From assembly GCA_964404205.1 (NCBI GenBank), contig CAYOJD010000125.1, forward strand, positions 1 to 8,380: DNA of 8,380 nucleotides, read 5' to 3'. The position numbers and the translations under genes are program-made. The stretch comes from CAZWBR01 sp964404205. GTDB lineage: Bacteria; Bacteroidota; Bacteroidia; Bacteroidales; Prolixibacteraceae. Positions 1 through 6,392 of the stretch are shown here, piece by piece (the stretch's first letter is position 1; each line of letters begins with the position of its first letter). Under the pieces are notes generated by a model that did no database searches, was not told the DNA's origin, and saw nothing but the letters and a program-made list of their open reading frames with translations.

Positions 1-2463
1 GCGTTTACCGAAACGGTCTATAACCTTAGCGAAGTGCCTGTTTCCAATACCGGTTTGCTGGACACCTGTCTGCTGGTGTTGAACGACTGGTCGCATTTTT
101 TAACCCTTAACGACAAAGAGATCGACCTCGAAAGAGGAGTCATTTCGGAAGAGTGGCGCACCCGCCGCAATGCCGGGTTCAGAATGAGGGCCCAGTATTT
201 TCCAATCCTTTTTAAAGATTCGAAATATGCCGTGCGCGATATCATTGGCGATCTTGACATTATCAAAACATTTGAACCCAACACGCTAAAACAGTTTTAC
301 CATGACTGGTACCGTACCGATTTACAGGCCATTGCCATTATCGGCGATATCAATGTCGACGAAATGGAAGCTAAAATCAAGGGTTTGTTTGGCATGATAC
401 CGGCAGTCGAAAACCCGCTTCCACGAAAAGCATTCGAAGTCCCTTACCACAAGGAGACCCTCTTTGCATCGGCTACCGACCCTGAAGCGACCAGCAATTC
501 GGTGGCTATTTATTACAAACACGATGCCGTTCCGGCCGATAAAAAAGAGATTGGCTACTATCGCGAATACCTGATTTCGTCGCTTTTTAATGCCATGAAC
601 CGCGACCGAATTAACGAATTGCTGCAAAAAGGGCAACCTCCGTTTGTGTCAGGTTCTGTCAGTTACAGCAATCTGGTGCGCGATTACGATGTCTTTGCTA
701 TTTCGGCCAGTGCCAACCCCAATAAAGAGAGCGAAGCGTTCAAAGCGATTTATACCGAAGCACAACGCGTTTACCGCTATGGCTTTACTCCGTCGGAAAT
801 TGAAAGGGCCAAGAGCAACCTGCTCACCATGGTCGAAAATAAATACAAGCAGCGCGACAAAATTGACAACGATCAGTACGCTTCGGCTGTTGCCGACCAC
901 TTCCTGACAAGGGAGCCTTTGACATCGGCCGAACAGGATTGGCAAATCACACAGGCACTGTTGCCCACGATTACCCCTGATGATTTTGCGGCAAGGGTAA
1001 AACAGTGGATAAGGCCCGAAAACCGTGTTATCATCGTGATGGGCGTTGAGAAAGAGGGCGTCAACCATTTGACGGAAGCCGAAGCACTCGCCATCATGAA
1101 AGAGGTGGAACAATCGGAAATCAAGCCTTACGAAGATGCAGCTACAGCTGCTTCGCTTATCGAAGGAGAGCTAAAAGGATCGCCGGTAGTGAAAACCGAA
1201 CCAATGGCGCAGTTCGATGCCGTTGAGTGGACGTTGGCCAACAATGCCAAAGTGGTTTTCCGCAAAGCCGATTTCGAGAAAGACAACGTGATGTTGTATG
1301 CATACAGTCCCGGCGGCTCGTCGGTGCTCGACGAACCGAAGCTCTACTCCGCCATGATGCTTGGCCAGTTTATGCCCTCTTTTGGTGCCGGTGATTTCGA
1401 CGCAGTGACCCTGAAGAAAATGCTTGCAGGTAAAAATGTCAATCTGGCCAACCAACTCGAAGGGATGAACGAGATTTTCAGTGGTTCATCTTCGCCGAAA
1501 GATTTTGAAACACTGTTGCAGTTGCTTTACCTGCAATTCGAAAAACCTCGTTTCGATGGCGAAGCATATCAGGCCCTGAATGTTCGGTTGAAAACCATGC
1601 TGCAAAATATGGCCAATAACCCTCAGAAGATTATGTCCGACTCGCTGAAACTAATCCTGAGCGACCACCATCAACGCACAAAACTGCTGACTGCTGCTAC
1701 GCTCGATAAAGTGTCGCTCGAAGAGATGGAGAAAATCTATCGTGACCGTTTTGCCGATGCCGGCGATTTCACCTTCTTTATTGTGGGCAATGTTGACGAG
1801 GCAACCGTTAAACCTCTGGCCGAGAAATATATTGGTGCACTTACCGACCTGCCCCGTACCGACAAATGGATCGACCACAACGTCAGCATCCCGAAAGGAA
1901 AAACCGAACGTGAGATATTGATTCCGCTTGAAACTGAAAAAGCTACGGTTGTCATCAGCATGCGCAATGCCAAAGCTTTTACACCGAAAGAAAACCTGCT
2001 CAATGCCATTGTTGAAGGAATTTTGAGGCTGCGTTATACCGAAGAAGTTCGCGAAAAAGAGGGTGGCACTTATGGCGTAGCGGTGCGTTGTTCGAACCAG
2101 CACTACCCTAAAGAGTTGAAAGGCATCGATATCCAATTCGATACCGATCCGGCCAAAGCCGACCATCTGAAGTCTATTATTTTCAGCGAGATTGAAAAGA
2201 TAGCCACCAACGGCCCCACGGCCGAAGACTTTGATAAAACGGTGAAGAACCTTCAGAAAGATCGGGAACAGGGCAAAATGCACAATGGCTACTGGTTGTC
2301 GGTGCTGACCCAATTCTATCAGGATAAAATCGACAACAACGCAGCCGCCAATTTCGAAGAGGTACTGAATACCGTAACAGCAAACGATGTGAAAGAATTT
2401 GTCGGTAGTTTTTATAAAACGGCCGATTGGGTTGACATTGTCTTCAAACCTACGGCAAAGTAG
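1..2463 (+). CDS. M16 family zinc metallopeptidase (two-repeat, PqqL-like), 5' end outside window
   Basis: The reading frame is open from base 1 and ends at TAG 2461-2463, giving 820 visible codons. The GTG at 34 is an internal Val codon, not a start, because the upstream codons already read like the family (FTETVYNLSEVP). Full-length relatives have roughly 930-950 residues, so about 115 N-terminal residues are missing. These would include the expected signal peptide and the HxxEH zinc/catalytic motif. Visible support: ERGVISEEW at codons 44-52 carries the downstream acidic pair (E44 and E51, spaced seven apart as in pitrilysin), and E51 is the likely third zinc ligand. In the C-terminal repeat, REKEGGTY at codons 684-691 matches the Arg-x6-Tyr pair that binds the substrate C-terminus in M16 enzymes such as insulin-degrading enzyme. 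Two tandem M16/M16_C halves fit the length. It probably degrades peptides in the periplasm, which is inferred from the family. A terminator follows at once, so it is not cotranscribed with the next gene. Confidence 0.93.
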   Translation, partial: AFTETVYNLSEVPVSNTGLLDTCLLVLNDWSHFLTLNDKEIDLERGVISEEWRTRRNAGFRMRAQYFPILFKDSKYAVRDIIGDLDIIKTFEPNTLKQFYHDWYRTDLQAIAIIGDINVDEMEAKIKGLFGMIPAVENPLPRKAFEVPYHKETLFASATDPEATSNSVAIYYKHDAVPADKKEIGYYREYLISSLFNAMNRDRINELLQKGQPPFVSGSVSYSNLVRDYDVFAISASANPNKESEAFKAIYTEAQRVYRYGFTPSEIERAKSNLLTMVENKYKQRDKIDNDQYASAVADHFLTREPLTSAEQDWQITQALLPTITPDDFAARVKQWIRPENRVIIVMGVEKEGVNHLTEAEALAIMKEVEQSEIKPYEDAATAASLIEGELKGSPVVKTEPMAQFDAVEWTLANNAKVVFRKADFEKDNVMLYAYSPGGSSVLDEPKLYSAMMLGQFMPSFGAGDFDAVTLKKMLAGKNVNLANQLEGMNEIFSGSSSPKDFETLLQLLYLQFEKPRFDGEAYQALNVRLKTMLQNMANNPQKIMSDSLKLILSDHHQRTKLLTAATLDKVSLEEMEKIYRDRFADAGDFTFFIVGNVDEATVKPLAEKYIGALTDLPRTDKWIDHNVSIPKGKTEREILIPLETEKATVVISMRNAKAFTPKENLLNAIVEGILRLRYTEEVREKEGGTYGVAVRCSNQHYPKELKGIDIQFDTDPAKADHLKSIIFSEIEKIATNGPTAEDFDKTVKNLQKDREQGKMHNGYWLSVLTQFYQDKIDNNAAANFEEVLNTVTANDVKEFVGSFYKTADWVDIVFKPTAK

Positions 2464-2485
2464 CTTATAAACCCCTTCGGGAACT

Positions 2486-2532
2486 CCGGGAGCGATTGGC
2501 TGACACAAGGCTGTCGTTCCCGGATTTTTTTT
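2486..2532 (+). terminator. Intrinsic terminator after the M16 peptidase gene
   Basis: A 10-bp stem, CCGGGAGCGA (2486-2495) with TCGTTCCCGG (2514-2523), contains one G-U wobble and encloses an 18-nt loop. It is followed by an A and eight T residues (2525-2532). It begins 23 nt after the peptidase stop codon and separates that gene from the downstream cluster. Confidence 0.85.
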
Positions 2533-2647
2533 CGTTCGGATATCAAACCGGGATAACAGGTGCATTGAGATCCGAAATCACGCGTATAGCGTTCCAATTA
2601 GAACCGGAAGCCGGTTGGCAGAAAAAGGTCCTGACCCTTAACACAGA

Positions 2648-2671
2648 CTGCCAAATTTTCATGTTTGGCAG
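2648..2671. promoter_or_regulatory. Perfect 8-bp inverted repeat, candidate operator
   Basis: CTGCCAAA (2648-2655) and TTTGGCAG (2664-2671) are exact reverse complements separated by 8 nt. There is no T-run after it, so it is not an intrinsic terminator. It lies just upstream of the candidate -33/-7 promoter, where an activator or repressor dimer might bind. That role is inferred from position and symmetry only. Confidence 0.45.
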
Positions 2672-2678
2672 ATTTCGG

Positions 2679-2708
2679 TTTATTTTTCGGGGATTAATTA
2701 TAAATTTG
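2679..2708 (+). promoter_or_regulatory. Candidate Bacteroidota sigma-ABfr-type promoter
   Basis: TAAATTTG at 2701-2708 matches the Bacteroidota -7 consensus TAnnTTTG exactly. The best upstream element at a suitable distance is TTTA (2679-2682), a 3/4 match to the -33 TTTG with an 18-nt spacer. Transcription would begin around 2715, leaving an approximately 18-nt leader before the ATG at 2733. The weak -33 box lowers confidence. Confidence 0.42.
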
Positions 2709-2732
2709 TACTCCCATAATTGACGCTTTTTA

Positions 2733-3971
2733 ATGGATATTCAGCAGATTAAACAACGATTTGGTATTATCGGTAATGCTCCAGGCCTTAATCGGGCCAT
2801 CGAAGTAGCTATTCAGGTCGCGCCTACCGATCTGTCTGTCTTGATCAACGGAGAGAGTGGAGTTGGTAAAGAATCATTCCCGCAAATTATCCACAGTTTT
2901 TCGCACCGTAAACATGGAAAATTCATTGCCGTCAACTGTGGTGCCATTCCCGAAGGGACTATCGACTCCGAGCTATTCGGGCACGAGAAAGGTTCGTTTA
3001 CCGGGGCGCTGGCCGACCGTAAGGGCTATTTCGAAGTAACCGATGGCGGGACACTTTTTCTCGACGAGGTGGGCGAACTGCCACTCTCTACTCAAGTTCG
3101 GTTATTGCGCGTACTCGAATCGGGCGAGTTTATCAGGGTCGGTTCGTCGCAGGTGCAGAAAACCAATGTTAGGGTAATTGCGGCTACCAATGTCGATTTA
3201 ACCAAAGCCATCGGCGAAGGGAAGTTTCGCGAAGACCTCTACTACCGGCTCAATACAGTACCCATTAGGGTATTACCGCTACGCGACCGCGGAAGCGACG
3301 TGCTGTTGCTCTTTCGTAAATTTGCCACCGACTTTGGCGAACGTTACAAAATGCCCCCCATCAGGCTAAACGATGAAGCTCAAAAAATTCTATTAACCTA
3401 TCGTTGGCCGGGAAATATCAGGCAACTGAAAAATATAGCCGAACAGATTTCGGTTATCGAAACGGAAAGAGAAATTACAGCCGAACAACTGCTTCATTAT
3501 ATTCCTTCGGAAAACGTGGGGACACTTCCGGCACTTTACAATAAAACGGCTGACGAGAAGAGTTTTAGCAGCGAACGGGAAATATTGTATAAAGTACTTT
3601 TCGATATGAAAAAGGATATGAACGACCTGAAAAAGCTGGTACACGACCTGATGCAGGAAGGACAGACCCCACCGCTTCACGAAGAGCATGCCCATATTAT
3701 CCGCAAGATTTACCAGCCCGAAGATATTGACGATTTTCAGTCGGTACAGCCCAATGTTCAGGCTCCGTTTGTTATCAAAACAGCCGATCACGGACAGATT
3801 CAGGATACTGAAGTTTTCGAAGAAGAGTCGCTTTCGCTAGAGGATAAAGAGATTGAACTGATACGTAAAGCACTCGAAAAGCATGATGGCAAACGTAAAC
3901 TGGCTGCCCAGGAGTTGGGCATTTCGGAACGGACTCTCTATCGAAAGATTAAAGAACACAACATCGAATAA
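2733..3971 (+). CDS. Sigma-54-dependent transcriptional activator without receiver domain (AAA+ and Fis-type HTH)
   Basis: This 412-residue protein activates RNA polymerase carrying sigma-54 (RpoN) by ATP hydrolysis. The AAA+ domain begins almost at the N-terminus (about residue 10), so there is no receiver, PAS or GAF domain. Visible motifs in order: Walker A GESGVGKE (40-47); the sigma-54 contact loop GSFTGA (87-92), a Ser variant of GAFTGA; Walker B GGTLFLDE (105-112); sensor I region RVIAATN (147-153); arginine-finger region FREDLYYRLN (165-174); sensor II WPGNIRQL (225-232). A charged linker of about 110 residues, including a helix-prone part near 280-310, leads to a Fis-type helix-turn-helix at about 375-410 (LAAQELGISERTLYRKI). 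The ATG at 2733 is the first in frame and lacks a Shine-Dalgarno sequence, as is usual in Bacteroidota. Only 2 nt separate it from the LptE-like gene, implying cotranscription. With no sensory domain, its signal and targets cannot be read from the sequence. Confidence 0.95.
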   Translation: MDIQQIKQRFGIIGNAPGLNRAIEVAIQVAPTDLSVLINGESGVGKESFPQIIHSFSHRKHGKFIAVNCGAIPEGTIDSELFGHEKGSFTGALADRKGYFEVTDGGTLFLDEVGELPLSTQVRLLRVLESGEFIRVGSSQVQKTNVRVIAATNVDLTKAIGEGKFREDLYYRLNTVPIRVLPLRDRGSDVLLLFRKFATDFGERYKMPPIRLNDEAQKILLTYRWPGNIRQLKNIAEQISVIETEREITAEQLLHYIPSENVGTLPALYNKTADEKSFSSEREILYKVLFDMKKDMNDLKKLVHDLMQEGQTPPLHEEHAHIIRKIYQPEDIDDFQSVQPNVQAPFVIKTADHGQIQDTEVFEEESLSLEDKEIELIRKALEKHDGKRKLAAQELGISERTLYRKIKEHNIE

Positions 3972-3973
3972 GC

Positions 3974-4510
3974 ATGAATAGCACCATCAGGCAAATTGTT
4001 TTTTCATTCATTTTTACAGCAACCGTCGCGCTTCTGGTTTCGGGATGCAAAATAAAATATTCATTTACAGGAGCATCCATATCGCCCGATGTTAAAACTG
4101 TGCTGGTCGAATACTTCAACAACCGGGCGAGGGTTATCAACCCAACGCTGAGCCAAACCTTTACCGAAGCATTGAAAGATAAATTTGTAAACGAAGCAGG
4201 TTTAACTGCCGACCGTAATCAGGGCGACCTCGAGTTTTCTGGCGATATTACCGGTTACGATGTCCGACCTTTGGCCATTCAAAAATCGGAAGACGGGCGC
4301 GACTATGCCTCGATGAACCGTCTTACCGTAACAGTAAAAGTTGTTTTTGTCAACAATAAAAATCACGATCAAGATTTCAACACCAGCTTCTCGGCCTATT
4401 TCGATTACGAAAGCACGAAAGCGCTGACTGAAATTGAATCGACTGCTGCCGAAGCCATTGTGGAACAGCTGGTCGAGGATATTTTCAACAAATCGGTAGC
4501 CAACTGGTAA
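3974..4510 (+). CDS. lptE: LptE-family LPS-assembly lipoprotein
   Basis: A 178-residue exported lipoprotein. Residues 1-24 form a signal peptide: polar with one Arg, then a hydrophobic core (IVFSFIFTATVALLV). It ends in a lipobox VSGC with the lipidated Cys at 25. The mature part is compact, with YSFTGASISPDVKTVLVEYFNN near its start and a helical C-terminus, as in the Bacteroidota LptE family. In that family LptE plugs the LptD barrel that delivers lipopolysaccharide to the outer leaflet of the outer membrane. Assignment rests on the lipobox, the size, the conserved N-terminal segment and the neighbours, not on catalytic residues, since the family has none. The start is 2 nt past the previous stop, so translation may be coupled. 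Another small outer-membrane lipoprotein family is possible but less likely. Confidence 0.82.
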   Translation: MNSTIRQIVFSFIFTATVALLVSGCKIKYSFTGASISPDVKTVLVEYFNNRARVINPTLSQTFTEALKDKFVNEAGLTADRNQGDLEFSGDITGYDVRPLAIQKSEDGRDYASMNRLTVTVKVVFVNNKNHDQDFNTSFSAYFDYESTKALTEIESTAAEAIVEQLVEDIFNKSVANW

Positions 4511-4541
4511 AATAAATCTATTTTTAAAGCACTGATAATTC

Positions 4542-4551
4542 TACAATTGTA
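4542..4551. repeat. 10-bp perfect palindrome in the lptE-TPR gene gap
   Basis: TACAATTGTA reads identically on both strands and sits 11 nt before the next ATG, in the only sizeable gap (52 nt) inside the cluster. It is too short to be a terminator and has no T-run. It may be a protein site or chance in A/T-rich DNA. Confidence 0.3.
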
Positions 4552-4562
4552 AGCTGACCAAT

Positions 4563-5414
4563 ATGTCGATGACCCGCGAACAGATGTTGCGTTACATGGA
4601 GGATCCTGCGTTGCTGAACGAAAGGACGCTGAACGAGCTGAAGGAGATCCTTCAGGAGTTCCCCTATTTCCATGCCGCCCACCTGCTTTACATGCGGAAC
4701 CTCTCGAACGAAAACAATTTCAGGTTCTCAGCCCAGCTCAGAATCAGCGCGCTGCACACCCCCGATCGCTCGGTGCTTTACCATCTGCTTCACCCCAAAA
4801 CCATTGCTCAATTGCAAAGCCAGCCGGTCGAACCTGAGATTAAAATCGAGTCTCACCCTGCTCCGGCAACACAAACGACAGAAAATATCCCAATATCGGC
4901 CACCACAGCCACCTTTGAACTGGCTGAAGAACTGCCGATAACGGAAAGCACGATCGAAGCATCTGAAACCAAACAAACCGACAAAAAAGAGAAAACCCGC
5001 TTCGATCTGCTCCACAACGAACCAACCGAACGGGTCTATCGCCTTGAAGGTGCTGAACCCGAAAACGAAGTCCCGCTTTCGGAGCTGGCCGGCGACTTGA
5101 TGAAATTGTCAGTCAAAAAACGAGGCACACCAAACGACAGTAACGATTTGGTCAGCAAGTTCCTGCGCGACAACCCAGTGATGCCCTCATTGGCAACACG
5201 CGATGCAGGCGGCGAAGAGCTTCCACCGGTAACTGACGAGGGACCAAGGGAGAATGACGATTTTATCACAGAAACGTTAGCCAAAATCTACCTCAAACAG
5301 GGCTTTTATCAAAAGGCTATCAAAGCTTTTCAAAGATTAAGTTTGAAATATCCCGAAAAAAGTATTTATTTTGCCCGTCAAATTGAAGAAATTACAAAAT
5401 TGATTAATAAATAA
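4563..5414 (+). CDS. Conserved TPR-like protein of unknown function between lptE and secG
   Basis: A 283-residue protein that I recognise only as a conserved Bacteroidota family without a known function. It has no signal peptide and no membrane segment, so it is probably cytoplasmic. Three parts are visible. The N-terminal helical module (about 1-80) contains the pattern LNERTLNELKEILQEFPYF followed by AHLLYMRNL and HTPDRSVLYHLL. A low-complexity linker (about 85-230) is rich in Glu, Thr, Pro and Ser and is likely disordered. The C-terminal part (about 233-283) resembles a single tetratricopeptide repeat (ETLAKIYLKQGFYQKAIKAF, then LKYPEKSIYFARQI), which usually means protein-protein contact. 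The ATG at 4563 is taken as the start. A second ATG two codons later (4569) is an equally credible alternative. The stop lies 4 nt before secG, indicating tight coupling with a translocon gene. No enzyme motif is seen. Confidence 0.85.
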   Translation: MSMTREQMLRYMEDPALLNERTLNELKEILQEFPYFHAAHLLYMRNLSNENNFRFSAQLRISALHTPDRSVLYHLLHPKTIAQLQSQPVEPEIKIESHPAPATQTTENIPISATTATFELAEELPITESTIEASETKQTDKKEKTRFDLLHNEPTERVYRLEGAEPENEVPLSELAGDLMKLSVKKRGTPNDSNDLVSKFLRDNPVMPSLATRDAGGEELPPVTDEGPRENDDFITETLAKIYLKQGFYQKAIKAFQRLSLKYPEKSIYFARQIEEITKLINK

Positions 5415-5418
5415 CCAG

Positions 5419-5751
5419 ATGTACACATTTATAATTGTTATCACCTTCATTGTCTGTGCGCTGTTGATTCTGCTCGTTTTGGTTCAGAATTCAAAAGGCG
5501 GCGGTCTTGCCTCAAGTTTTTCGAGTTCGAACCAGGTAATGGGTGTTCGTAAAACCACCGATTTCCTTGAAAAGGGAACCTGGATTTTGGCTATCGCGCT
5601 GGTTCTGCTTTGCGTTAGCGCAACCGCATTCCTTCCACGCCAGGAACAGGCCAAATCGGCTATCGACCAGCAGATTCAGAATGTTCAGGATCCGAACGCC
5701 CTGCCAACTTTCCCACAGGCTGTTCCGACCGACACCACAAAAGCCAATTAA
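5419..5751 (+). CDS. secG: Preprotein translocase subunit SecG
   Basis: A 110-residue membrane protein, the small auxiliary subunit of the SecYEG channel that assists SecA-driven export through the inner membrane. Two hydrophobic segments are clear, at about residues 3-22 and 54-72. Between them is the SecG hallmark loop: VLVQNSKGGGLASSF (20-34), then NQVMGVRKTTDFLEKGTW. The first segment runs straight into this Gly-rich cytoplasmic loop, as in the family. Residues 73-110 form a polar tail rich in Gln, Asp and Pro, with no further membrane segment. Such tails vary between species. It starts 4 nt after the TPR-like gene and is followed by a terminator, so it is the last gene of the cluster. 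Confidence 0.94.
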   Translation: MYTFIIVITFIVCALLILLVLVQNSKGGGLASSFSSSNQVMGVRKTTDFLEKGTWILAIALVLLCVSATAFLPRQEQAKSAIDQQIQNVQDPNALPTFPQAVPTDTTKAN

Positions 5752-5794
5752 TAAAGTTCAGCCCCACAACGCCGGGCAAACCTGAAAATACTCG

Positions 5795-5835
5795 AAGCCG
5801 TTGCACGATTTTTTCGTTCAACGGCTTTTGTTTTT
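5795..5835 (+). terminator. Intrinsic terminator after secG
   Basis: A perfect 9-bp stem, AAGCCGTTG (5795-5803) with CAACGGCTT (5819-5827), continues past one mismatch into ACGA/TCGT (5805-5808, 5814-5817) around a 5-T loop. It is followed by a T-rich run to 5835. It lies 43 nt after the secG stop and insulates groES from the upstream operon. Confidence 0.88.
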
Positions 5836-6071
5836 ATCGCAAGACTCTTTTTTGTGCCATCTTGACAGCAAAAAACTGACAACTACAAACCGATTTTAAA
5901 TCACTATATTTCAGAAAATTAGTGTTAATATTGTCCATTCGTTCCAAATTGCAGAATGATATTTTGTCGCATTGCAACGGGCATTACTGCCGAAAAAAGC
6001 TTTGGCACAATCTTCGTAACGAGAAGGAATGTTAACTTAATTCAAATGTTTAATTAAAAATACAATTCGAA
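5836..6071 (+). promoter_or_regulatory. groES-groEL control region and leader
   Basis: This 236-bp gap must hold the promoter of the chaperonin operon, since a terminator precedes it. No CIRCE operator (TTAGCACTC-N9-GAGTGCTAA) is present, arguing against HrcA control by the standard site. No good Bacteroidota -33/-7 pair is visible; the nearest -7-like box is TAATATTG at 5926-5933, with one mismatch and no matching -33. Other features are an imperfect inverted repeat (TTGCA 5949-5953, TGCAA 5973-5977, with inner ATG/CAT pairing) and a GGCA/TGCC mini-hairpin at 5980-5991. TTGGCAC at 6002-6008 resembles half of a sigma-54 promoter. The last ~40 nt before the ATG are A/T rich with no Shine-Dalgarno sequence. 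Confidence 0.55.
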
Positions 6072-6350
6072 ATGGCAGAACTTAAAGGAAAAATCCTGGC
6101 AGGCAAAGTTTTGGTAGCGCCGCAGGAAGCAGTTACAAAAACAGCAGGTGGAATTATCATTCCCGATTCAGCAAAGGAAAAACCGCTTTCGGGTAAAGTT
6201 GTCCTCGTTGGCACAGCCAAAAAAGACGAGGCGATGGAAGTAAAACCGGGCGATGTTGTTTTCTACGGAAAATACTCAGGCACCGAGCTTTCCATCGATG
6301 GTAAGGACTATCTTCTGATTTCGCAGACCGATGTTCTTTACATTGTGTAA
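6072..6350 (+). CDS. groES: Co-chaperonin GroES (10-kDa chaperonin)
   Basis: A 92-residue protein that forms the heptameric lid of the GroEL folding chamber in the cytoplasm. The length is normal for bacterial GroES. The mobile loop that docks onto the GroEL apical domains is at about residues 18-36 and includes the contact motif GGIIIPDSA (26-34), with the hydrophobic triplet III at 28-30. LSGKVVLVG and VKPGDVVFYGKYSGTEL follow, both characteristic core segments of the beta-barrel. The ATG at 6072 gives the standard short N-terminus leading into KILAGKVLVAP. It lies 42 nt upstream of groEL with no terminator between, so the two are a classic bicistronic operon. Confidence 0.98.
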   Translation: MAELKGKILAGKVLVAPQEAVTKTAGGIIIPDSAKEKPLSGKVVLVGTAKKDEAMEVKPGDVVFYGKYSGTELSIDGKDYLLISQTDVLYIV

Positions 6351-6392
6351 TTGTAAAACAATCCAATAGCAAACAATAAAAACCCATCAACA

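Larger units (their letters stand above)
2533..2732 (+). other. Intergenic regulatory gap upstream of the sigma-54 activator
   Basis: This 200-bp stretch has no convincing gene. A 75-codon frame across it (2496-2723) overlaps the terminator and has no recognisable composition or motif. It holds a small hairpin with a 3-nt loop, AACCGG (2602-2607) and CCGGTT (2611-2616), a perfect 8-bp inverted repeat at 2648-2671, and a candidate promoter near 2679-2708. The segment is presumably the control region of the following operon. Confidence 0.6.

Noticed and set aside
34..2463. GTG at 34 as the true start of the M16 peptidase
   Set aside because: The frame is open to base 1 and the codons before 34 (FTETVYNLSE) match the conserved segment of the family, so the gene simply begins before the window.
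1651..2565. Long minus-strand frame (304 codons) under the M16 gene
   Set aside because: It is antisense to a well-supported gene, has low-complexity Phe/Gly-rich translation and runs through the terminator. It is a shadow of the real frame. The same applies to 7077-8063 opposite groEL.
2664..2682. Sigma-54 promoter reading of TTTGGCAG upstream of the activator gene
   Set aside because: The -24-like GG is present, but no GC occurs at the -12 distance, so the sequence is better explained as one arm of the inverted repeat.
2496..2723. 75-codon + strand frame in the gap before the sigma-54 activator
   Set aside because: It begins inside the terminator hairpin, overlaps the inverted repeat and promoter candidate, and shows no recognisable protein features.
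5862..5867. TTGACA as an E. coli-type -35 box for groES
   Set aside because: No TATAAT-like -10 lies about 17 nt downstream, and Bacteroidota housekeeping promoters use a different consensus.
5836..6071. CIRCE/HrcA operator before groES
   Set aside because: Neither TTAGCACTC nor GAGTGCTAA, nor a close version with 9-nt spacing, is present.
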